Shown here piece after piece: positions 1 through 7,821 of a stretch of DNA of 24,716 nt. The position numbers and the translations under genes were made by a program. The DNA comes from Spirochaetales bacterium. Lineage in GTDB: Bacteria > Spirochaetota > Spirochaetia > JABEVK01. Where the stretch lies: contig JABEVL010000102.1 in NCBI GenBank assembly GCA_013043995.1, forward strand, positions 1 through 24,716. The letters run 5' to 3'. Position 1 is the first letter of the stretch, and each line of letters starts with the position of its first letter. Below the pieces are notes generated by a model, which had not been told where the DNA came from, ran no database searches, and saw nothing but the letters and a program-made list of their open reading frames with translations.

Positions 1-1152
1 GAATTCCCCGAGGTTGACTTCCCCTAGAGGAAGATGGGCGTAGGTTTCCAGCAAAGTGAAAACGTCTTCTTCGAGTCGGTTGGCATTTTCCAGGGGGGGG
101 TTACCCGCCAAGGCCAAAAGAGCCTTGCTCATCCCTGCGGCATCGTTGCTGGAAATCGCCAGAAGCATCTCAGCAAGGTGGTCCCGATGGCGGTCAAAAA
201 GAACTCCCATCATCCCGAAGTCCAAAAACGCGACGCGTCCATCTGTTAAGATCAGGATATTTCCCGTGTGCGGGTCAGCATGAAAAAACCCATGAACAAA
301 TACCTGCTTGAGAAGCAATTCGGCACCCCGCTGAGCGATTTGCTTCCGTGACAAACCGGCTTGCACGTAACCTTGCCAATCCAGGGGATGAAGCCCCACA
401 ACAAAGTCCATCACCAAAATTCTTTTCGTCGAAAGCTCACGATGGACTTTGGGAACAAGGATGTCCGGGTCCCCTTTAAAATTGAGGGCAAACTTGATCT
501 GGTAGAGGGCTTCATTCCTGAAGTCAGTCTCTTTTGAAAGCGTCCGGGCAAATTCCTCGAGAATCGCCCGGGTATCCAGAACGTCCGAACGTAAAACGAT
601 TTTCTCGAACCAAAATCCGATTCTTGACAAGATTTCGAGGTCGAGGGCGACGTTTTCTTCTACGTGAGGGCGTAAAACCTTGACGGCCACGGTTCTTCCA
701 TCCAAGAGCTGGGCCTTATGGACCTGGGCAACGCTGGCACTGGCGACGGGCACGGGGTCAAAAGAAAGAAAATTCTTCTCCATCGGGGCTTCCAGCTCTG
801 ACTCGACAATTTCTCTGACCGTCTCAAAGGGAAAAGCCTGGACAGAGTCCTGCAGCTTACGAAGTTCCACCAGGAGACTTTCGGGCAAAAGGTCAGGTCG
901 GTTGGAAAAAATCTGCCCCATTTTCACGAACGTGGGACCGAGGTCTTCAAGAAGAAGCCTGACCTGGCTCCATCGGGTACGCTGAGCGGACGGTGAACCG
1001 GCTTGCGTGGAGCGCCCCTTGCCCCAGAAATGGACGGGACCGGGCCACAAAGAGCCAAATCCCCTCGCCAGCACCCGTGCTAAAATCTCTCGTTGACGGG
1101 CACGAACGACACGACGTTCAAACCTATTCGGCACCAAGGGTTCTTTGTTCAT
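1..1152 (-). CDS. ABC1/UbiB/AarF-family atypical protein kinase, 5' part only (C-terminus beyond window)
   Basis: Reading the minus strand from the ATG at 1152 gives 384 uninterrupted codons that run off the left edge, so the protein is partial. The family hallmarks are all visible: KMGQ at residues 77-80 followed by SNRPDLLP (the inhibitory N-terminal KxGQ motif), the alanine-rich nucleotide loop ASASVAQVH at 137-145, the lysine of VAVKV at 158, HADPHTGN at 291-298 (the usual proline is Thr), and DFG at 311-313. In proteobacteria and mitochondria this family supports ubiquinone synthesis and acts more as an ATPase than as a protein kinase. In a spirochaete the substrate or lipid partner is unknown, so I give no gene symbol. 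It is divergent from pgi and separated from it by about 210 bp. No strong Shine-Dalgarno precedes the chosen ATG, and the start is moderately certain. Confidence 0.9.
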   Translation of the reverse strand, partial: MNKEPLVPNRFERRVVRARQREILARVLARGFGSLWPGPVHFWGKGRSTQAGSPSAQRTRWSQVRLLLEDLGPTFVKMGQIFSNRPDLLPESLLVELRKLQDSVQAFPFETVREIVESELEAPMEKNFLSFDPVPVASASVAQVHKAQLLDGRTVAVKVLRPHVEENVALDLEILSRIGFWFEKIVLRSDVLDTRAILEEFARTLSKETDFRNEALYQIKFALNFKGDPDILVPKVHRELSTKRILVMDFVVGLHPLDWQGYVQAGLSRKQIAQRGAELLLKQVFVHGFFHADPHTGNILILTDGRVAFLDFGMMGVLFDRHRDHLAEMLLAISSNDAAGMSKALLALAGNPPLENANRLEEDVFTLLETYAHLPLGEVNLGEF

Positions 1153-1249
1153 TGACCAAACATAAGTCCAATCGCCAGATCTTTCCAGTCTCGCGGGCCT
1201 GCCAAAATCCTTTGAATCACTACTTCATCGGGTCCTCAGGTGGCCTAGA

Positions 1250-1278
1250 TTGTCAAAAACCGGCAAATCGGTGATAGT
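1250..1278 (+). promoter_or_regulatory. Candidate sigma-70 promoter for pgi
   Basis: TTGTCA at 1250-1255 (5 of 6 matches to the -35 consensus) is followed after exactly 17 bp by GATAGT at 1273-1278 (4 of 6 matches to the -10). It would start transcription about 80 bp upstream of the pgi start codon. The -10 is weak, so this is a candidate only. Confidence 0.35.
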
Positions 1279-1353
1279 GAAAGGGTCAAAGAAAATCTTC
1301 TCCGTGTCAGGATTTTCGCCATCTGTGCGCGGGGATTCCTTTGGCCACAGTTC

Positions 1354-1360
1354 AAGGAGG
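1354..1360 (+). promoter_or_regulatory. Shine-Dalgarno of pgi, fixing its start
   Basis: AAGGAGG ends 4 nt before the ATG at 1365. This selects that ATG over an in-frame TTG at 1341, which has no ribosome-binding site and would add eight non-conserved residues. Confidence 0.85.
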
Positions 1361-1364
1361 TAGC

Positions 1365-2945
1365 ATGAGTCTTCATTACAAGAACCTGGATCAAACCAAG
1401 GCGGGTAAAAAAGTTCTTAAAGCCGTCAAAAGCGCCAAGCTCCGTCAGCTTCTTACAGCCGAACGCGTTCGAAACTACCAGGTTCAGGGTGCTGCAGGAT
1501 GGCAGTTTTATTACGGTGCGCGTGCCGTCGACGATAAAATTTTGGAACTGCTCCAAAACCTGTCCGACGAGCAGCAGCTCGTGCGAAAATACCGGGAACT
1601 CGTCAACGGCGAGGTCATGAATACCGGAGAAAACCGTCTTGTTCTGCATCACTTAACCCGTGGCGTAGTCGACAAGCCGGTTCGTTGGTCAGGAAAAGAT
1701 TTGGGGGCCTTTTATAACGACCAATGGCAAAAAATAAAAGATTTCTCAGATAAGGTCCACAAGGGTGAAATCAAGTCTTCCAAGGGTAAAAAGTTTACGA
1801 CAGTCGTTCAAATCGGCATTGGTGGTTCGGACCTAGGGCCCCGAGCCATGTTCTTAGCCCTTGAAAATTGGGTCAAAAAAGAAAAAGGTTCCTTGCTCAT
1901 GGACGCCCGCTTTGTTTCCAACGTTGATCCTGATGATGCCAGCGCTGTTTTGTCGGCCGTTCCTTTGGAAACGACCCTCTTCATCCTCGTGTCAAAGTCG
2001 GGTACAACCCAGGAAACTCTCGCCAACGAAAACTTTGTACGGGAAACCCTGGCCAAGGTCGGCCTTGAGCCGAACGCCCACATGGTTACCGTCACGAGCG
2101 AAACGAGTCCTTTAGCCAAAAGTCCCAGGTATCTGGCGAGCTTTTTTATTGACGATTTCATCGGTGGCCGGTATTCTTCAACCTCGGCGGTCGGAACGGC
2201 TATTTTGGCTTTGGCCCTGGGCAAAGATGTCGTCGAAGGCTTCCTCAAGGGAGCTCATGCCGCCGACCTTTCAGCCCTTGAACCCCAAATCACCCAAAAT
2301 CCAGCCCTGCTGGACGCCCTTATTGGTGTCTGGGAACGCAATGGTCTAGGCTATCCGACGACGGCGGTCCTTCCCTATTCCCAAGCGCTGTCGCGTTTTC
2401 CCGCCCACCTCCAGCAACTCGACATGGAGTCGAACGGGAAACGTGTCAACCGTTTCGGCGAAAGCCTCAATTATTCCACAGGGCCCATCGTGTTTGGTGA
2501 ACCTGGGACCAACGGGCAACACAGCTTTTACCAGCTCTTGCACCAGGGGACTGATCCGGTTCCCCTGCAATTCATTGGGTTTCATGACTCGCAAAGAGGG
2601 GACGACGTGGTGAGTGAAGGTTCTACAAGCCAGGCCAAACTCAACGCGAACCTTGCGGCGCAGATCGTCGCTTTTGCCAAAGGGCAAAAGCACGAAGACT
2701 CCAACAAGTCTTTTCCGGGCAACAGGCCTTCCAGTCTCTTGGTCAACAAACGGTTGACTCCCGAGGCTTTGGGGGCTCTTTTGGCACATTTTGAGAACAA
2801 AGTGATGTTTCAGGGTTTTGTATGGAATATCAATTCTTTCGACCAGGAAGGCGTCCAATTGGGCAAGATTTTGACCAAAACCGTCCTTGCCAAAGGCGAA
2901 ATGGACCCGGCACTCCAGGCCTACGCCGAAATTCTGGGCGTTTGA
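1365..2945 (+). CDS. pgi: Glucose-6-phosphate isomerase
   Basis: This cytoplasmic enzyme interconverts glucose 6-phosphate and fructose 6-phosphate in glycolysis and gluconeogenesis. The 526-residue product has the expected family length. Two SIS-type sugar-isomerase domains are recognisable: GIGGSDLGP at 151-159 and the phosphate-binding SKSGTT at 210-215. Catalytic positions are all present: Arg269 in FIGGRYSS, Glu355 in QLDMESNGK, His386 in NGQHSF and Lys501 in GVQLGK. The second PROSITE-type signature (SFDQxGVExxK) has Gln instead of Glu before the final lysine stretch, which does not touch a catalytic residue. The start is the ATG after a strong Shine-Dalgarno. The gene is monocistronic: divergent from the UbiB-like gene, followed by an intrinsic terminator, and convergent with a minus-strand TPR gene. 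Confidence 0.97.
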   Translation: MSLHYKNLDQTKAGKKVLKAVKSAKLRQLLTAERVRNYQVQGAAGWQFYYGARAVDDKILELLQNLSDEQQLVRKYRELVNGEVMNTGENRLVLHHLTRGVVDKPVRWSGKDLGAFYNDQWQKIKDFSDKVHKGEIKSSKGKKFTTVVQIGIGGSDLGPRAMFLALENWVKKEKGSLLMDARFVSNVDPDDASAVLSAVPLETTLFILVSKSGTTQETLANENFVRETLAKVGLEPNAHMVTVTSETSPLAKSPRYLASFFIDDFIGGRYSSTSAVGTAILALALGKDVVEGFLKGAHAADLSALEPQITQNPALLDALIGVWERNGLGYPTTAVLPYSQALSRFPAHLQQLDMESNGKRVNRFGESLNYSTGPIVFGEPGTNGQHSFYQLLHQGTDPVPLQFIGFHDSQRGDDVVSEGSTSQAKLNANLAAQIVAFAKGQKHEDSNKSFPGNRPSSLLVNKRLTPEALGALLAHFENKVMFQGFVWNINSFDQEGVQLGKILTKTVLAKGEMDPALQAYAEILGV

Positions 2946-2955
2946 TCGGAACCCA

Positions 2956-2983
2956 AGCGGCGGGGGTGTCCTCGCCGCTTTTT
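2956..2983 (+). terminator. Intrinsic terminator of pgi
   Basis: A 10-bp stem (AGCGGCGGGG paired with CCTCGCCGCT, one G-U pair) closes a 4-nt loop at 2956-2979 and is followed directly by a T-run to 2983. It lies 10 bp after the pgi stop. Read on the other strand the stem is not followed by a T-run, so it probably acts only on pgi and not on the convergent TPR gene. Confidence 0.85.
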
Positions 2984-3000
2984 CAAACGACCCACCTTAG

Positions 3001-4137
3001 TCACTCATTATGGGAAGGAAGCTTGAATCCGTCTTCCTGAATGGCCACCCCATGGAGCATCCAGGTGCCTTTCGGGCCCTTTTCAATGGTTCCCAGAACG
3101 TCAAGGATCTGGGAGTCTCTCAAGATAGCGGCAAACTTCAAGACAACAGGAACGATTCCTTCAACAACCTGCCCATTTTGAAAACCAAGCAAAAGGTCAA
3201 AGGTGATGCGTGTTTTTCCGCTGACAAGGTTAGAAACAACGCCCTTCCAGCGGACGGCACAACCTTCATAAAGATCGGGATTTTGCCGCACCACTGAGTA
3301 ATCCACATTATCGTGAAAGGTCGTAAAATCGGGAGCCCGCAAAAAAGGAATAAGTCCTCTTGCCCTCTGTTTGATCGACTCTGAGGCGTTTGAAAGGAGG
3401 AGCTTGTTGATTTCACGGCGTGCCAGAGAGTCACGGTATTCCTGAAAGTAATTTTGAGCTTCGGCCCAGGTTTTTCTGACCTCAGAGTCCGTCAGGGTGA
3501 TCGTCCACAAACCATCGCTTTGAACCACAGGCAAGGTACCAAGACTCGGCTCCGCTGGTCCCGGACGTTCTGGTGTCTGCGCGACCTTTGCGGGCTCTGG
3601 GGAGGCGTCCTTCTTATGCACGAAATCCCAGCCCAGATAAACGCCCATTGCGGCCCCAGCCAAAACGACAACAAAAACCACCCTGGAAGCCCACTGAGGA
3701 GGCAAACCTTTTCGAATCAGCGTCGGCACGCAGTGCTTGAACTCCGGCGATCTCACCCAAACAGCCGCCCTGTTGGCTGCAAGGGCGCGTCTTAATCCCA
3801 CAAGACCACGGCGTGCAAGCCGAGAACGCGGGTTGATGTCTAACACGCTTAACCAAGACGAAATCGCGCCGGTCCAGTCGCTGTTCCTGGCCTGACAGGC
3901 AGCAAGGGCCAAGCGGGTATCAGGATCTTCGCCGTCAAAAAGTTGGTCAAGCCTCTCGAGGTAAGTTTTCGCTCCGTTCCAGTCGTGAACTTCAAGGCAG
4001 GCTGCAGCTAGAAACCTATAAAATTCAGGATCGTCCCTGTAACGAAAAATTTGAGGCTCAAGCAGGGAAAGAACCTGGTCGGCTCTCCCCTGGCGAAAGA
4101 GTCGCCGGGCACGTTCAAGAAAGTTTTCCTCGGCCAT
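3001..4137 (-). CDS. TPR protein with single transmembrane anchor and extracytoplasmic C-terminal domain, function unknown
   Basis: The 378-residue product has three parts. Residues 1-125 are TPR-like helical pairs (FLERARRLFRQGRADQVLSL and following). A single hydrophobic helix lies at about 151-172, preceded by Arg/Lys-rich sequence, which suggests an N-in/C-out topology. A Pro/Glu-rich linker is followed by a C-terminal domain at about 210-378. That domain contains a segment near residues 290-340 that looks beta-rich (LYEGCAVRWKGVVSNL, then ITFDLLLGF). I do not recognise a named family for it. It is the last gene of the rpe unit, 12 bp after the exported-protein gene, and ends facing pgi. 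A structural or scaffold role in the envelope is an inference from topology and neighbours. Confidence 0.85.
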   Translation of the reverse strand: MAEENFLERARRLFRQGRADQVLSLLEPQIFRYRDDPEFYRFLAAACLEVHDWNGAKTYLERLDQLFDGEDPDTRLALAACQARNSDWTGAISSWLSVLDINPRSRLARRGLVGLRRALAANRAAVWVRSPEFKHCVPTLIRKGLPPQWASRVVFVVVLAGAAMGVYLGWDFVHKKDASPEPAKVAQTPERPGPAEPSLGTLPVVQSDGLWTITLTDSEVRKTWAEAQNYFQEYRDSLARREINKLLLSNASESIKQRARGLIPFLRAPDFTTFHDNVDYSVVRQNPDLYEGCAVRWKGVVSNLVSGKTRITFDLLLGFQNGQVVEGIVPVVLKFAAILRDSQILDVLGTIEKGPKGTWMLHGVAIQEDGFKLPSHNE

Positions 4138-4149
4138 ATCACCCCAATT

Positions 4150-5199
4150 TCAAGGAGCGGTCGACTTGAAAATCTGTTTTTGTTTTTCCAGACGGTCCAA
4201 AGTCTCTTGCATAGCCTGCTCATCCGCTGGTGTCAACGACTCCGGTTTTTTTTGCTTGTCGGCGATTTGATTCAGCAGATCGTCCAAGATTTGTAAGTCT
4301 GCTTTTGCCGATTTTGACAGGTCAGGGACGTCGGACACTGTTTTGTCCAAAATCACCCCGACCGGAGCCCCTGAACCAATTTTGGCGTTCACGAAGGTCC
4401 CTGCGGAAGCAGCTCCCATGAACAACGAAATCTCACGGGTGTGATTAGGCGTCATCAACTGGGGATTATACCAAAGTTCCAGCGCAGAATCATTGTAGGA
4501 ATACGGTAGGAGACTAAAATCACGCCCTGGCTGGGCTTCAAAGTCCCAGGGCGAATCGTTCAGCCTTTTCCAGTTCGCCGCAACTGTCCTGTCCGGCGGG
4601 GTAGAAGGTGAGCTCAGCATGACCATTAGACCGATCTGGGAGTTGGTTGACGATGGACTCACAATGTAATCCGGAGGCGTCGTCCAAACCGTTTCAGAAT
4701 CAACGGGTTGATAACCAGGGGCCAGAAACGGAGTTGCTTTTTCCCCCAGGTAGGTATCTAGCAGGATCTTTAAACCGACATTTTCCTGAAGGGAACCGGT
4801 TTCAAGACGAAAATCCCAGCGCACCCCATCGGCCACGGGAGAGTTGACTGAAGTCACAAAGGTCCAAGTTTCCAAAATTTTTAAAAAGGGTGAGGTCCAG
4901 AGAATCTGAATCCCGTCGGCACTCTTTGTCATCCTGTGACTAAAGTACGAGGTGTCGCCCAAAACGATGGTGCGGGTGCCGATTTTTACGTAAACCTTTG
5001 TTGTCGTGGGATCTACAGCATAAAGGAGGGGGACGAAGAGAGGATTTGACACGTCCGCCGTGGAGTAAAGTGAAAAACGCCCATTGCTTTCCGATACCTC
5101 GAGTTTGACTTTTCCGCGAGTAATCTCCAAGGCCGGCAACCCTTGCGAAACAAAAATGAAGGCAAGGAAAAGCCCCAGGGTGAGTTTAAGATTTTTCAT
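4150..5199 (-). CDS. Exported protein of unknown function
   Basis: The 349-residue product starts with a typical signal peptide: two lysines, a hydrophobic core at 6-19, and a likely cleavage after Ala23 (LPA before LEIT). The mature part up to about residue 280 looks beta-rich, with many alternating hydrophobic strands and few long helices. The last 60 residues are strongly helical and charged (QILDDLLNQIADKQKKPESL and on), probably a short coiled coil. No lipobox and no other membrane helix are seen, so it should be periplasmic or outer-membrane associated. Its start overlaps the end of the upstream TPR gene by 14 bp, which implies translational coupling. I do not recognise the family; it resembles other large exported spirochaetal proteins only in general character. 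Confidence 0.82.
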   Translation of the reverse strand: MKNLKLTLGLFLAFIFVSQGLPALEITRGKVKLEVSESNGRFSLYSTADVSNPLFVPLLYAVDPTTTKVYVKIGTRTIVLGDTSYFSHRMTKSADGIQILWTSPFLKILETWTFVTSVNSPVADGVRWDFRLETGSLQENVGLKILLDTYLGEKATPFLAPGYQPVDSETVWTTPPDYIVSPSSTNSQIGLMVMLSSPSTPPDRTVAANWKRLNDSPWDFEAQPGRDFSLLPYSYNDSALELWYNPQLMTPNHTREISLFMGAASAGTFVNAKIGSGAPVGVILDKTVSDVPDLSKSAKADLQILDDLLNQIADKQKKPESLTPADEQAMQETLDRLEKQKQIFKSTAP

Positions 5200-6067
5200 G
5201 GTTCAGCCTCCACTCCAAGAAAAAGTCTTTAAGCTCCAAGGCCTGGAGTTTCAACTGAACCAGTTTAGCGGCAGCGTCTGAATTGCCTTGAACTCGGCCG
5301 CCAGCCAGTTGGGCTTTCAATGAAAGAATCGTAGCGTCTTTATCTGCTATTTCTTTTTGAAGGGACAAAATCCGAGCCATGGCGTCCCCACCGGGGCCGT
5401 TGAGCAGTTTTTTCTGATAAAGAAGCAAGGCTTGTTCAAACTCGCGTTCCCTTCTTTGGTACTCTGCAGCGGCGTTGAGGGACTCGGCGTTCGACCAACG
5501 CAAAAGGTCCAGCAGTTTCTGAATGTTCTGGTCCAGGCCCAGGACCTCAAGACGGTAGCGGGCAGCTTCGACCCGTCCGCTTGTCGGATAGGAGTAGATC
5601 AGTTGACGGAGAATGTTTTCAGCGGCCTCATTTTGGCCCAGTTCACTGGCGGCTTCTCCCATCCAAAAAAGACTTTCTGGGACTTTCCGTCCCTTGGGCT
5701 GTGTTTTGAGATAGCCGTCAAAGAGGAGCAAGGCGTTCTGTGGATCGTGCTGAGCCAGGGCGACACGCGCTTTCCAGTACATCGCCGACGAAATGAAGGG
5801 GGAATGGGGATAGCGAGTCATCAGAGTTGTTAGACTCTTCCCGGCGTTGTCGTAGTCCAAAAGAGCAAAAAAAGTCTTGGCCTGACCAAGCAAGGCCTCG
5901 TCAGCTTGGACTGCCCCCCCCTCCTGGAGCACCTTTTGGAAACCTTCAAGGGCCCCAAGATAGTTGCCCGTTTGATAATCTTTCAGAGCCGCGTCCAAAA
6001 GCCCGTCCCCCCACACGCCTGGAAGGGAGGTTGCAATGAGTAAAAGAACGATCAAAACCCTTTTCAT
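5186..6067 (-). CDS. Periplasmic TPR protein with C-terminal coiled coil (CpoB/YbgF- or BamD-like in outline)
   Basis: The 293-residue product has a signal peptide (MKRVLIVLLLIATSLPGVWG, cleavage after Gly20) and then TPR units of the periplasmic type, recognisable from repeats such as the segment at about 25-50, YDNAGKSLTTLMTRYPHSPF, and PESLFWMGEAASELGQNEAAENILRQLI. A second half with two helical stretches, ending in a coiled coil at about 235-290, completes it. The repeat spacing and YP-x-S-x-x-x-x-A-x-Y/W pattern recall CpoB/YbgF and BamD-type proteins. The order of coiled coil and TPR is reversed relative to CpoB, however, and there is no lipobox, so I do not assign a symbol. Its ATG overlaps the rpe stop (ATGA), and its end overlaps the next gene by 14 bp. 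Confidence 0.87.
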   Translation of the reverse strand: MKRVLIVLLLIATSLPGVWGDGLLDAALKDYQTGNYLGALEGFQKVLQEGGAVQADEALLGQAKTFFALLDYDNAGKSLTTLMTRYPHSPFISSAMYWKARVALAQHDPQNALLLFDGYLKTQPKGRKVPESLFWMGEAASELGQNEAAENILRQLIYSYPTSGRVEAARYRLEVLGLDQNIQKLLDLLRWSNAESLNAAAEYQRREREFEQALLLYQKKLLNGPGGDAMARILSLQKEIADKDATILSLKAQLAGGRVQGNSDAAAKLVQLKLQALELKDFFLEWRLNHEKS

Positions 6068-6735
6068 GTCAAAGTTCCACCTCTGAGTTTGCCGACAAAC
6101 TCGGCAGGGTTTTCAGCACGAAAGAAAGCTGAACCTGTTACCAATGTATCGGCACCTGCCTTCCTTGCCTGTATTGCCGTCTTTTCCTGAATACCGCCAT
6201 CAACGGATATCCTGTAGTTTAAACCCAAACTTTCACGCCAGGAGCTTAACTTCTGGATCTTTTTTTCACAAAACGAAAGATAGCTTTGTCCACCGAAGCC
6301 CGGGTTGACCGTCATGACCAGAACAAGGTCTAAAAACGGCAAGACTTCCTGCAAAAGTTCAACGGGGGTGGAGGGAACGACAGCGATACCGGCACGAACT
6401 CCTTCGCTGTGGAGACGTTCGATCAAGCGGTGATGGTGAACTTCGGCTTCCCAATGAAAAGTCACGGCATTCGCACCCGCCTTAACAGCCTCAAGCGCAA
6501 TTTCAACCGGATTTGTCACCATAAGGTGAACGTCGAAAAAAAGTTTCGAACGCGGCCTCAGGGCTGCAATCAAGGGCGGACCAAAGCTCAAATTGGGAAC
6601 AAAGTGACCATCCATGAGGTCCCAGTGTACCCAGTCTGCACCTGAATCGGCAATTTTATCCAAAGCCAGACCCAAACTCGAAAAATCTGCCGCAAGAACG
6701 GAAGGAGCCACAGTAAGCGCGTTTGAATTTTCCAT
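6064..6735 (-). CDS. rpe: Ribulose-phosphate 3-epimerase
   Basis: Rpe interconverts ribulose 5-phosphate and xylulose 5-phosphate in the pentose phosphate pathway. The 223-residue TIM-barrel has the metal ligands of the family: His37 and Asp39 in VHWDLMDGHFVPN, His70 in FDVHLMV, and Asp179 in ISVDGGI. The phosphate-binding elements NPGFGGQ (154-160 region) and the VTGSAFF loop are also present. The Trp between the His and Asp ligands replaces the more usual small residue and looks tolerable. The start is the ATG at 6735, giving a short N-terminal extension before the conserved APSVLAADFS; no strong Shine-Dalgarno is seen. It is the first gene of the minus-strand unit and is joined by a 4-bp ATGA overlap to the next, an unrelated envelope gene. 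Confidence 0.96.
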   Translation of the reverse strand: MENSNALTVAPSVLAADFSSLGLALDKIADSGADWVHWDLMDGHFVPNLSFGPPLIAALRPRSKLFFDVHLMVTNPVEIALEAVKAGANAVTFHWEAEVHHHRLIERLHSEGVRAGIAVVPSTPVELLQEVLPFLDLVLVMTVNPGFGGQSYLSFCEKKIQKLSSWRESLGLNYRISVDGGIQEKTAIQARKAGADTLVTGSAFFRAENPAEFVGKLRGGTLT

Positions 6736-6840
6736 AAATCCATTACTAACAAAAAAATGGCCCCAGCGTCCAGAATTGAAACCCGTTTTTCTTTGAATTG
6801 ACTAAACTTGAGTATCTTGTATAATAAATAAAAGCGTCCA
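6736..6840. other. Divergent intergenic region between rpe unit and the greA unit
   Basis: This 105-bp AT-rich gap contains the strong plus-strand promoter listed separately. An 8-bp direct repeat AGCGTCCA occurs at 6765-6772 and 6833-6840; the second copy sits between the predicted transcription start and the ATG. I could not find a convincing minus-strand promoter for rpe. Confidence 0.5.
6798..6825 (+). promoter_or_regulatory. Strong sigma-70 promoter of the TPR-greA-VWA unit
   Basis: TTGACT at 6798-6803 (5 of 6) and a perfect TATAAT at 6820-6825 are separated by 16 bp. The predicted transcription start falls about 6832, only some 9 nt before the ATG at 6841. This is the best promoter match in the window. 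Confidence 0.82.
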
Positions 6841-7806
6841 ATGAAAATAGATGAGTCAGAGACTTCAACAGACGCCTCAGGGCACCTGGAAAAAGCGTTA
6901 AAAGTCACGTATGAAGCTTTTTCTCGCGGCGATTTTGCTTCTGCTGAGGCTGAGGCAGAGCGTGCTTTGCAGATTCGCTATGACGATCCCGAGCTTATTT
7001 CCGTCCTGAAATGTGCGGTGTTTTGGAAGGATCGTAACGTGCGCTTGGTAGAAATCCTCGACCCAGAGGATCGAGGAGACTTTTTGTTCAAGGAGCATCA
7101 AGGTTTTGTTCAACGTTTTCTTCAACGCCTTGAGGTACAACCGGAAATTGGACTTTTTGCCATTCGGCAATTCGTCTATAACGAAGCGGCCCGTTGCTAC
7201 GTCGAAGCCCTGAAGGACGGCCGCAAGGCTACTGTAGATTTGACCGTCAAAGCGGCCAAGGCCTGGAAGCTTGCCGGTGCGTACGATCGTTCCATTGAAT
7301 TGCTAGAAGGAGTCTTAAACGTCCAGAAAGACGAAGCCTCTGCCTTGGCAGAACTCGCAGACTGCTGGGAGATGGTTGGGGAAATCAAGAAAGCCCGGTT
7401 ACTTTTTCGGGAAGCTTTCTACATCAATCCGTCACGGATTGACCTTGAAGGCCTGCGCTCCACCCAGATTGCGCAGATCCTCCAGGTCATCCGCCAGGAA
7501 GGATTTCCAGCCTCTGTCTGGGCGGAGTGGATTCCCGTTTATGGCGTTATTCACGGGGTTTTTAATGTTCGCAGGGATCTTAAGCCCCTGGAGCTTGGAC
7601 AGCTTAAACAGTCTATTTTCGCTTTCAAGAATGAAATTCAAGAAAACACTTCCCGACAGGGTGTTCTCTTGCCACGACTGATCAACAGGTACTTCTGGTT
7701 GATCGACCATTTTCTTTCAGTTAAGGAAGAAAGATCGAAAATTGAAGAAGTGCTTTTGAACATCAAACTGTTGGATGAACGGATTTTTACGTTGTACACC
7801 CATTGA
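6841..7806 (+). CDS. TPR-domain protein upstream of greA, function unknown
   Basis: The 321-residue product is soluble, with no signal peptide or membrane helix. It is helical throughout, with TPR-like units near the N-terminus (ALKVTYEAFSRGDFASAEAE) and in the middle (AAKAWKLAGAYDRSIELLEG, then ADCWEMVGEIKKARLLFREA). The C-terminal third is helical without an obvious repeat. An in-frame TAA lies just 5' (6829-6831), so the ATG at 6841 is the first possible one. It has no Shine-Dalgarno, and the predicted mRNA leader is under 15 nt. greA follows 15 bp downstream behind its own strong ribosome-binding site. The repeat type resembles the helical N-terminus of the neighbouring GreA, so a shared partner is conceivable but unproven. 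Confidence 0.85.
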   Translation: MKIDESETSTDASGHLEKALKVTYEAFSRGDFASAEAEAERALQIRYDDPELISVLKCAVFWKDRNVRLVEILDPEDRGDFLFKEHQGFVQRFLQRLEVQPEIGLFAIRQFVYNEAARCYVEALKDGRKATVDLTVKAAKAWKLAGAYDRSIELLEGVLNVQKDEASALAELADCWEMVGEIKKARLLFREAFYINPSRIDLEGLRSTQIAQILQVIRQEGFPASVWAEWIPVYGVIHGVFNVRRDLKPLELGQLKQSIFAFKNEIQENTSRQGVLLPRLINRYFWLIDHFLSVKEERSKIEEVLLNIKLLDERIFTLYTH

Positions 7807-7808
7807 CC

Positions 7809-7814
7809 GAGGAG
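7809..7814 (+). promoter_or_regulatory. Shine-Dalgarno of greA
   Basis: GAGGAG followed by further purines (to 7821) sits 7 nt before the ATG at 7822. It supports this start and efficient independent translation of greA. Confidence 0.75.
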
Positions 7815-7821
7815 AGAGAGG

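Larger units (their letters stand above)
1153..1364. other. Divergent intergenic region between the UbiB-like gene and pgi
   Basis: This is one of only two sizeable non-coding gaps in the window. I see no convincing ORF, RNA gene or repeat in it. It must hold the promoters of two divergent genes. One candidate promoter for pgi is listed separately; I could not identify a good promoter for the minus-strand gene. Confidence 0.6.

Noticed and set aside
93..100. Run of eight G (and a run of eight C near 5914-5921) as possible phase-variation tracts
   Set aside because: About one such run is expected by chance in this length, the genes are housekeeping or envelope types without known phase variation, and 8 bp is short for slippage switching.
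1808..2858. Long open frames on the minus strand inside pgi (146 and 170 codons)
   Set aside because: They lie wholly within a certain gene, resemble no family, and have no ribosome-binding sites; they arise from the codon bias of the opposite strand.
5357..5833. 158-codon plus-strand frame inside the periplasmic TPR gene
   Set aside because: It is antisense to a well-supported gene with signal peptide and TPRs, and its translation shows no domain.
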